From Streptomyces sp. HNM0574 (GTDB taxonomy: Bacteria > Actinomycetota > Actinomycetes > Streptomycetales > Streptomycetaceae), in NCBI RefSeq assembly GCF_012726235.1, contig NZ_JAASAH010000004.1, forward strand, positions 62,001-126,000: a DNA stretch of 64,000 nt, given 5' to 3'. The translations under genes and the position numbers were made by a program. Under the pieces are notes generated by a model, which did no database searches, was not told where the DNA came from, and saw only the letters and a list, made by a program, of their open reading frames with translations. This document shows positions 57,983 to 64,000 of this stretch, piece after piece (positions within the stretch are counted from its first letter, which is position 1; the number at the start of each line of letters is the position of its first letter).

Positions 57983-60900
57983 GTGACACGAATCCACGCA
58001 CGCAGAAGATCCCGGGCCAGGTCGTTACTGGCCGCCGTACCCCTGGCCGCTCTGGTGGCCGGGCTCGCCCTTCCCGCGGCGGCGCGGCAGCCGGAGGCCG
58101 GGAGCGGGGCACCGGCGGCGGTGCGGGCGGGCGCCGCGCGTGACCCGTCGCGCGGGCCCGGTCTGCCGGGCGACGGGATGGAACTCACCAGCACCACACG
58201 GCCGGTCGCCCCGGGCGCCCGGCTCACCTCCTTCGACCGGCTCCAGCCCGACAAGTGGCTCCGCGCCGACGCGCTCAGCCTCTCCCTCGACGGTGCCGGA
58301 GGCGGCGGCGAGAAGGACGGGGCGCGGGCCGAGTACCTGTCCTCCGGCAAGGTGTCCCGTCCGAAGCCGGTCAGCGAGCTGGCGGCCGGGCACGAGCCGG
58401 GGCCGGGACGGCGTACCGTCGCGGCCCTCAACGCCGACTTCTTCGACATCGACGCGACCGGGGCGCCGCTCGGCCCCGGCCTGCGCGACGGGCGGACGGT
58501 CCACTCCCCCGCACCGGCCAACTCGCAGGCCGTGGGCCTCGGTCCGGGCGCGGCCGGCCGCATCCTGGACCTCTACTTCCGGGGCACGCTGACGCTGCCC
58601 GACGGGCGCGAACCGCTCGCGGCGTACAACGCGGCGAACGTCCCCGACGGCGGCATCGGCGCCTACAACACCCAGTGGGGCACGGCCGACCGCTCCCTCG
58701 CGGTGGACGACGCGCGGGACGTGACCGAGGTGACGGTGCGCGACGGCGTCGTCCGCGACGTCCACGACCGGGCGGGCAAGGGCGCGATCGAGCCCGGCAC
58801 CACCGTGCTGCTCGGGCGGGACGCGGGCGCGAAGGCGCTGGCCGGGCTGGCGCCCGGGGACCGGGTCTCGTGGGAGTACCGCACCCGCACCGACGACGGA
58901 AGTCCCGTACCGCGCACGGCGGTCGGCGGGCGCGGACTGCTCGTCGTGGACGGCGAGGCACAGAACTGGGAGGGCCGGCCGAACAACGGGACGGCGCCGC
59001 GCACCGCGGTCGGCTTCTCCCGGGACGGCTCGACGATGCACGTCCTCACCGTCGACGGGCGGCAGTCCGCCTCCGGCGGCGTCACCCTGACCGAACTCGG
59101 CCTGATGATGGAGGACTTGGGCGCGCACAACGCGCTCAACCTGGACGGCGGCGGTTCCTCCACCCTGCTGGCCCGCAAGCCCGGCGGCCGCGGCCTGGAG
59201 CTGGAGAACGCCCCGTCCGACGGGCACGAGCGCCAGGTCCCCAACGGTCTCGCGATCACCGCGCCCGAGGGCAGCGGCCGGCTGGCCGGGTTCCGGGTGG
59301 AGACGGCCGCCGACCCGGACGAGTCCCCGACGGCCGACCCCGTCCCCGGCGGCCACCCCGAGCGCGTCTTCGCCGGGATGACCCGCAGGCTGACCGCGTC
59401 CGGCTACGACGAGACGTACGGCCCGGCGCGCGGCACCCCCGCGTGGCGCTCGTCCCGTCCCGGCGTCGGGCGCGCGGACGGCGAGGGGGTGTTCCACGCG
59501 CGGAGTCCGGGCCGTACCCGGGTGGTGGCCTCCAGCGGTGAGGCGCGCGGCGGGAAGGAGCTGACGGTTCTGGGGCCGATGGAGCGGATGCGGCCCGACC
59601 ACGACCGGGTGGCACTGGCGGACTCCCGCGACACCCAGCGCTTCGGCTTCGTCGGCCACGACGCGCGGGGGACGAGCGCCCCGCTCGAACCGGGCGACGT
59701 GCGGCTGCGCTACGACCGGTCGCGGTTCACCGTCACGCCCGATCCGGCGCGCGGCGGGTTCACCGTGCGGGGCAAGCCGGGCGTCGACTCGGCCTCCGGC
59801 ATCGTCACCGCCACCGCGGGCGGGCGCACGGCCCGGCTCGCGGTGACGGTCGGGCTGAGCGACGCGTCCCTCGCGGAGTTCGACGACGCGGACAGGTGGA
59901 CCTTCAGCGCGGCGCGGGCCGAGGGCTCGCTCGGGCCGACGCCCGAGGGCCGCACCGGGCAGGGGCTGCGGCTGAGCTACGACTTCACCAAGTCCGCAGC
60001 GACCCGCGCCGCGTACGCCACCCCGCCCCGTGACCTGCCCGTTCCGGGGCAGCCGCTGGGCTTCCGGATGTGGGTGCGGGGCGACGGCAACGGCGCCTGG
60101 CCCTCGCTGCACCTGAAGGACGCGCACGGCACCGACCACGTACTGCGCGGTCCCGTCGTCGACTGGAAGGGCTGGCGGCAGATCACCTTCGACGTGCCCG
60201 AGGGGGCCGCCTATCCGCTCCGGGTGCACCGCTTCTACCTGGCGGAGACCCGGCCCGACGCGCGGTACGCGGGCGAGGTGGTGCTCGACGACCTGGTCGC
60301 GCGCACCCCGCCGGACGCCGAGCTGCCGACCGCTCCCCGCCCGGCCGACCCGCTGATCTCCACGGCGGCCGATGTGGCGGGCCGCGACTGGCGCTTCGCC
60401 GTGCTCTCGGACGCCCAGTTCGTCGCGGCCCGCCCGGACAGCGAGGCGGTGCGGCAGGCGCGGCGCACCCTGCGCGAGATCCGGGCCGCGCGGCCCGACT
60501 TCGTCGTCGTCGCCGGTGACCTGGTGGACGAGGGGGCGCCGGAGGACCTGCGCTTCGCGCGGCGGCTGCTGGAGGAGGAACTGGGCCGTGATGGGAAGGA
60601 CCCCGTGAAGTGGACGTACGTTCCGGGCAATCACGAGGTGATGGGCGGGAGCATCGAGACCTTCGTCCGGGAAATCGGGCCCGCGGGGCGGGTGTTCGAC
60701 CACAAGGGGACGCGGTTCCTCACCTTCGACACCTCATCGCTGACGCTGCGTGGCGGCGGCTACGCGCAGTTCCGGAAGCTGCGGGACCAGCTGGACGCGG
60801 CGGCCCGCGATCCGAAGGTGCGGTCGGTCGCCGTGATCCAGCACGTGCCGCCGCGCGATCCCACGCCGCAGCGGGCGAGCCAGTTGACGGACCGGCGGGA

Positions 60901-61483
60901 GGCGGACCTGCTGGAGCGGTGGCTGGGGAGGTTCCGGGAGCGCTCGGGCAAGGGCGCGGCCTTCATCGGCGGCCACGTCGGCACCTTTGACGCCTCGCGG
61001 GTGGACGGCGTCCCGTACCTCGTGAACGGCAACGCGGCGAAGAACCCGGCGACGCCGCCCGGGCAGGGCGGCTTCACGGGCTGGTCGCTGGTCGGCGTGG
61101 ACCGGGGTCCCGTCGGGGCCGGGCGGGACTGGCTGGGCGTGCAGACCAGGCCGCATGTGGACGGGCTCGCGCTGGAGGCGCCGGCCAGGGTTCCGGCGGG
61201 CGAGCGTGCCGAGGCGTCCGCCGAGGTTCTTCAGGGCCCGTCGGGGTCGGTGCGGAAGGTGCCCGTGCGGTGGCCGGTCAGCGCCGACTGGTCGGGCTCG
61301 CGGAACCTGTGCTTCACGCACGGGCGGCCGGGCGCCGCGAACGGGCGCCCGCCGGCGGGCCGTTGCGACGCCACCTACGACACCGGCACGGGCACGCTCA
61401 CCGCGCACCGGGCCGGGACGGTCACGCTCCGCGTCACGGTGGCCGGTGAGCGGGCGGAACGGCAGGTGCGGCTGACGGCCTGA
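57983..61483 (+). CDS. Secreted phosphodiester glycosidase-metallophosphoesterase fusion
   Basis: The 1,166-residue protein has a basic signal peptide (HARRRSRARSLLAAV, hydrophobic core, cleavage near ALPAAA). Region 1 (about 60-430) is a NAGPA-type phosphodiester glycosidase domain with ALNADFFDI and ALNLDGGGSS (384-393). Then come Ig-like repeats, a carbohydrate-binding-like beta domain (about 630-790) and a calcineurin-like phosphoesterase (about 800-1020) with LSDAQF, AGDLVDEG, PGNHEVMGG, QHVPP and GGHVGTFD. The first metal motif is D-x-Q instead of D-x-H. The likely target is cell-wall glycophosphate polymer. GTG at 57983 has GGGGG 5 bases upstream. Confidence 0.85.
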   Translation: MTRIHARRRSRARSLLAAVPLAALVAGLALPAAARQPEAGSGAPAAVRAGAARDPSRGPGLPGDGMELTSTTRPVAPGARLTSFDRLQPDKWLRADALSLSLDGAGGGGEKDGARAEYLSSGKVSRPKPVSELAAGHEPGPGRRTVAALNADFFDIDATGAPLGPGLRDGRTVHSPAPANSQAVGLGPGAAGRILDLYFRGTLTLPDGREPLAAYNAANVPDGGIGAYNTQWGTADRSLAVDDARDVTEVTVRDGVVRDVHDRAGKGAIEPGTTVLLGRDAGAKALAGLAPGDRVSWEYRTRTDDGSPVPRTAVGGRGLLVVDGEAQNWEGRPNNGTAPRTAVGFSRDGSTMHVLTVDGRQSASGGVTLTELGLMMEDLGAHNALNLDGGGSSTLLARKPGGRGLELENAPSDGHERQVPNGLAITAPEGSGRLAGFRVETAADPDESPTADPVPGGHPERVFAGMTRRLTASGYDETYGPARGTPAWRSSRPGVGRADGEGVFHARSPGRTRVVASSGEARGGKELTVLGPMERMRPDHDRVALADSRDTQRFGFVGHDARGTSAPLEPGDVRLRYDRSRFTVTPDPARGGFTVRGKPGVDSASGIVTATAGGRTARLAVTVGLSDASLAEFDDADRWTFSAARAEGSLGPTPEGRTGQGLRLSYDFTKSAATRAAYATPPRDLPVPGQPLGFRMWVRGDGNGAWPSLHLKDAHGTDHVLRGPVVDWKGWRQITFDVPEGAAYPLRVHRFYLAETRPDARYAGEVVLDDLVARTPPDAELPTAPRPADPLISTAADVAGRDWRFAVLSDAQFVAARPDSEAVRQARRTLREIRAARPDFVVVAGDLVDEGAPEDLRFARRLLEEELGRDGKDPVKWTYVPGNHEVMGGSIETFVREIGPAGRVFDHKGTRFLTFDTSSLTLRGGGYAQFRKLRDQLDAAARDPKVRSVAVIQHVPPRDPTPQRASQLTDRREADLLERWLGRFRERSGKGAAFIGGHVGTFDASRVDGVPYLVNGNAAKNPATPPGQGGFTGWSLVGVDRGPVGAGRDWLGVQTRPHVDGLALEAPARVPAGERAEASAEVLQGPSGSVRKVPVRWPVSADWSGSRNLCFTHGRPGAANGRPPAGRCDATYDTGTGTLTAHRAGTVTLRVTVAGERAERQVRLTA

Positions 61484-61508
61484 CGCCGGCGGCAGGCGCA
61501 CGCACGAA

Positions 61509-61546
61509 CGCCGGTGCGGCGGGACCGTGATCCCGCCGCACCGGCG
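61509..61546. terminator. 16-bp stem bidirectional terminator
   Basis: CGCCGGTGCGGCGGGA pairs perfectly with TCCCGCCGCACCGGCG around a 6-base loop, between the convergent glycosidase and terC-family genes. Confidence 0.8.
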
Positions 61547-61570
61547 CGTACGTTCAGCCCTTGCGGGCGG

Positions 61571-62605
61571 TCAGGACTTGGTGTCGGTGTCCTGGCCGGA
61601 GGACTCGCCGGCGCTCCCGTGCAGGGACTTGGCCTTGTCGCCCTCCTCGGTCTCCTGCTGCGACGCCTTGCGGGAGGCGTACAGGCTGGTGATCGTCGTG
61701 ACGATCAGGACGGCGCAGATCACGCCCAGCGAGACGGGGATGCTGATCTCCGGGACGTGCACACCGGTCTCGTGCAGGGCGTGCAGCACCAGCTTGACGC
61801 CGATGAAGCCCAGGATGATCGACAGGCCGTAGCTGAGGTGGACCAGCTTCTGGAGCAGTCCGCCGATGAGGAAGTACAGCTGCCGCAGACCCATCAGCGC
61901 GAAGGCGTTCGCGGTGAAGACGATGTACGGGTCCTGGGTGAGGCCGAAGATCGCGGGGATGGAGTCCAGCGCGAAGAGGACGTCGGTGGTACCGATCGCG
62001 AGCATCACGATCAGCATCGGCGTCATCAGCCGCTTGCCGTTCTCCACCACGAACATCTTCGTGCCGTGGTACTGGTCCGTGGACGGGAAGCGGCGCTCCA
62101 CCATCTTCAGGAAGCGGTTCTCCTCGTAGGCCTCGTCCTCTTCGTCCGCGCGGGCTTCCTTGATCAGCTTCCAGGCCGTCCAGATGAGGAAGGCGCCGAA
62201 GATGAAGAAGACCCAGGAGAAGGTCGAGATGATCGCGGCGCCGGCGGCGATGAAGCCGGCCCGGAGCACCAGCGCGATCAGCACACCGATGAGCAGCACC
62301 CGCTGCTGGTAGATCTTCGGGACCGAGAACTTCGCCATGATCAGGACGAAGACGAAGAGGTTGTCGACGCTGAGGGACTTCTCGGTGATGAAGCCCGCGA
62401 AGAACTCGCCCGCGGGCTGCCCCCCGCCGAAGACGAAGAGCCCCACGCCGAACAGCGCGGCGAGCACGATCCAGACGATCGTCCACGTACCGGCTTCCTT
62501 GAGGGAGACCTCGTGGGGCTTGCGGCCGCCGACGAAGAAGTCGACGGCGATGAGAAGACACAGACCGACGATGGTCAGCGCCCAGACAGTCAGCGATACA
62601 TCCAT
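61571..62605 (-). CDS. TerC-family membrane protein, probable manganese exporter
   Basis: The 344-residue, about nine-helix protein has the TerC motifs SVDNLFVFVLIM and TTDVLFALDSIPAIFGLTQD, whose acidic residues probably bind the metal. A soluble loop (ARADEEDEAYEENRFLKMVERRF) and a Glu/Lys/Ser-rich tail of about 40 residues are present. TerC members export or handle Mn(II); the manganese-type riboswitch upstream supports that role. The ATG at 62605 has GGAGGA 7 bases upstream. It converges on the glycosidase gene. Confidence 0.93.
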   Translation of the reverse strand: MDVSLTVWALTIVGLCLLIAVDFFVGGRKPHEVSLKEAGTWTIVWIVLAALFGVGLFVFGGGQPAGEFFAGFITEKSLSVDNLFVFVLIMAKFSVPKIYQQRVLLIGVLIALVLRAGFIAAGAAIISTFSWVFFIFGAFLIWTAWKLIKEARADEEDEAYEENRFLKMVERRFPSTDQYHGTKMFVVENGKRLMTPMLIVMLAIGTTDVLFALDSIPAIFGLTQDPYIVFTANAFALMGLRQLYFLIGGLLQKLVHLSYGLSIILGFIGVKLVLHALHETGVHVPEISIPVSLGVICAVLIVTTITSLYASRKASQQETEEGDKAKSLHGSAGESSGQDTDTKS

Positions 62606-62635
62606 AAAAGGATCCTCCGGCTTGCAGGCTCGCAT

Positions 62636-62750
62636 GGCCGGAGGTCTCTTCCGCCCGCCGAGCTGTGTCGTACGGACCGACGCCCCGGGACCGGTCAGGT
62701 TCGGTCCGTATTGACGGGCACGCCGCGATGGCTGGGAATACTCCCCTCCG
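62636..62750 (-). ncRNA. yybP-ykoY-type manganese riboswitch
   Basis: On the minus strand the leader begins GGAGGGGAGTA (62749 down to 62739) and ends AGAGACCTCCGG (62649 down to 62638). GGAGG and CCTCC form the basal helix. These match the conserved GGGGAGUA and AGACCU elements of the yybP-ykoY class, which binds Mn(II) and often precedes terC-family genes. An internal 10-bp stem TACGGACCGA/TCGGTCCGTA is perfect. It lies 30 bases before the ATG, and the final CCTCCGGCC may compete with the ribosome-binding site. Confidence 0.8.
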
Positions 62751-62758
62751 CTCAAAGA

Positions 62759-62787
62759 AGGGTAAAGCACTCCCATGCATTCGTAAA
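62759..62787 (-). promoter_or_regulatory. Promoter of the riboswitch-terC transcript
   Basis: TTTACG (62782-62787), a 17-base spacer and TACCCT (62759-62764) on the minus strand would start transcription a few bases before the riboswitch. Confidence 0.65.
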
Positions 62788-63011
62788 CTGTGCAGGTCAG
62801 GGGCGGTTTTCGGGGGATCTGACGGGAGTCGGCGGCCTCGTCCGGCCGCCCGGTCCCTAGCATCCGTGACGCTCCGCGCTCAAGCGCGCGCCCCGCGTGC
62901 CGCCCGGCCGGAAAGGACGCGGCGCGCGGGACCGTCGGAGTGAGGCGGGACGGCGCCGGACCCCGGCCGCGCACCGACGACTTCACGCCGGGCGGGCCGG
63001 GGACGCGCGCG

Positions 63012-64000
63012 TCACTTCAGGCCGGCCTCGCGCATCTGCCGCAGCTCCTTCTTCAGCTCGCCGACCTCGTCCCGCAGCCGGGCCGCCACCTCGAACTGCA
63101 GCTCCGCCGCGGCCGCGCGCATCCGCTCGGTCAGCTCCTCGATGGTCTCGGCGAGCTCCGCGGCGGGACGGTCGGTGAGCTGCTCCTCGCCCTTCGCGGC
63201 CTTGCCCTTCTTCCCCTTGGCCTCGCTCCTGGCGGGGACGGGCGCCTTCGCGGCCTTGCCGTCCTTCGCGCCCTTGGGTGCCTGGCGGTAGCCCGTGCCC
63301 AGCAGCTCCTCGGTGTCGATGTCCTCGCGGACGATGTCGGCCACGATGTCGCCGATCTTCTTCCGCAGCGGGGTCGGGTCGATGCCGTTCGCCTCGTTGT
63401 ACGCGACCTGCTTCGCGCGGCGGCGGTTGGTCTCCTCGATGGCCTTCTCCATCGCCGGGGTGACCTTGTCCGCGTACATGTGCACCTGGCCCGAGACGTT
63501 CCGCGCCGCGCGGCCGATGGTCTGGATCAGCGAGGTGCCGGAGCGCAGGAAGCCCTCCTTGTCGGCGTCGAGGATCGCGACCAGCGACACCTCCGGCAGG
63601 TCGAGACCCTCACGCAGCAGGTTGATGCCGACGAGGACGTCGAACTCGCCGCTGCGCAGCTCCCGCAGCAGCTCCACCCGGCGCAGGGTGTCGACGTCGC
63701 TGTGCAGATAGCGGACCTGGATGCCCAGCTCCACGAAGTAGTCCGTGAGGTCCTCGGCCATCTTCTTCGTGAGGGTGGTGACGAGGACGCGCTCGTCCTT
63801 CTCGGTACGCGTACGGATCTCGTGCACCAGGTCGTCGATCTGGCCCTCGGTGGACTTGACGACGACCTCCGGGTCGACCAGGCCCGTCGGGCGGATGACC
63901 TGCTCCACGAAGCCGTCCCCGCGCGAGAGTTCGTACGCCCCGGGGGTGGCGGACAGGTAGACCGTCTGCCCGATGCGTTCGACGAACTCCTCCCACTTCA
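63012..64000 (-). CDS. uvrB: Excinuclease ABC subunit B, C-terminal part (5' end outside window)
   Basis: The visible 329 residues cover the helicase C-terminal domain ([63 protein letters not shown]) and the C-terminal UVR motif ([23 protein letters not shown]) that contacts UvrC. Between them lies an unusual Lys/Ala/Gly-rich stretch ([14 protein letters not shown] and [12 protein letters not shown], about 60 residues). The gene runs off the window end. uvrA and uvrC are within 14 kb. Confidence 0.96.
   Translation of the reverse strand, partial: KWEEFVERIGQTVYLSATPGAYELSRGDGFVEQVIRPTGLVDPEVVVKSTEGQIDDLVHEIRTRTEKDERVLVTTLTKKMAEDLTDYFVELGIQVRYLHSDVDTLRRVELLRELRSGEFDVLVGINLLREGLDLPEVSLVAILDADKEGFLRSGTSLIQTIGRAARNVSGQVHMYADKVTPAMEKAIEETNRRRAKQVAYNEANGIDPTPLRKKIGDIVADIVREDIDTEELLGTGYRQAPKGAKDGKAAKAPVPARSEAKGKKGKAAKGEEQLTDRPAAELAETIEELTERMRAAAAELQFEVAARLRDEVGELKKELRQMREAGLK

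Overview
The window is chromosomal DNA from a Streptomyces or a very close relative. The evidence is the very high GC content with G or C at nearly every third codon position, GTG and TTG starts, many leaderless transcripts, a WhiA sporulation regulator, actinobacterial OpcA and RbpA-family proteins, and mycothiol-type and DUF5753-type families. No rRNA, tRNA, CRISPR array, complete insertion sequence or prophage was seen.

Left part (1-20.9 kb, more variable): the end of a TerD-like protein; a DUF2993 lipid-binding membrane protein; a GntR/YtrA-regulated ABC exporter with a perfect 30-bp operator-like palindrome; a YeeE/YedE-type sulfur-compound importer; an unusual crotonase; a Tat-exported sulfatase; a Tat-exported AbgB-like amidohydrolase; a secreted chorismate mutase; a sigma-like protein overlapping an XRE-DUF5753 regulator; a large acidic protein of unknown function; a secreted endonuclease/exonuclease/phosphatase; an EI24 membrane protein; dapD; and an SMR efflux gene with its TetR regulator. 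Upstream of both sulfur genes (yeeE and the sulfatase) lies a 27-codon open reading frame that starts directly after a good promoter and has a Cys codon near its end. This suggests paired cysteine- or sulfur-responsive leader peptides.

Middle part (20.9-46.9 kb, conserved core): the Fe-S assembly operon sufR-sufB-sufD-Rieske-sufC-sufS-sufU-DUF59 on the minus strand, with a SufR-type CAAC-N6-GTTG site at the sufR start and an IdeR/DmdR-like iron box further upstream. Divergent from it are an ABC exporter pair, whose junction carries a 34-bp direct repeat around a 55-bp insert, and ctaA. Next come a degenerate amidohydrolase-like protein, ctaB, the pentose-phosphate operon tkt-tal-zwf-opcA-pgl, pgi, an RbpA paralogue, secG and the glycolytic run tpiA-pgk-gap.

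Right part (47.4-64 kb): whiA-yvcK-rapZ-uvrC in compact, overlapping order; a metallo-beta-lactamase-fold hydrolase; a mycothiol-dependent isomerase-family protein; uvrA; a Tat-exported Rieske protein; a 1,166-residue secreted phosphodiester glycosidase/metallophosphoesterase; a TerC-family protein preceded by what looks like a yybP-ykoY manganese riboswitch; and the 3' part of uvrB. Central carbon metabolism (pentose phosphate plus lower glycolysis), heme A and Fe-S biogenesis, and nucleotide excision repair (uvrA, uvrB, uvrC) are thus clustered. The best candidates for new biology are the two sulfur leader peptides, the duplicated ABC junction, the metal-ligand-depleted amidohydrolase homologue and the sigma-like/XRE pair.
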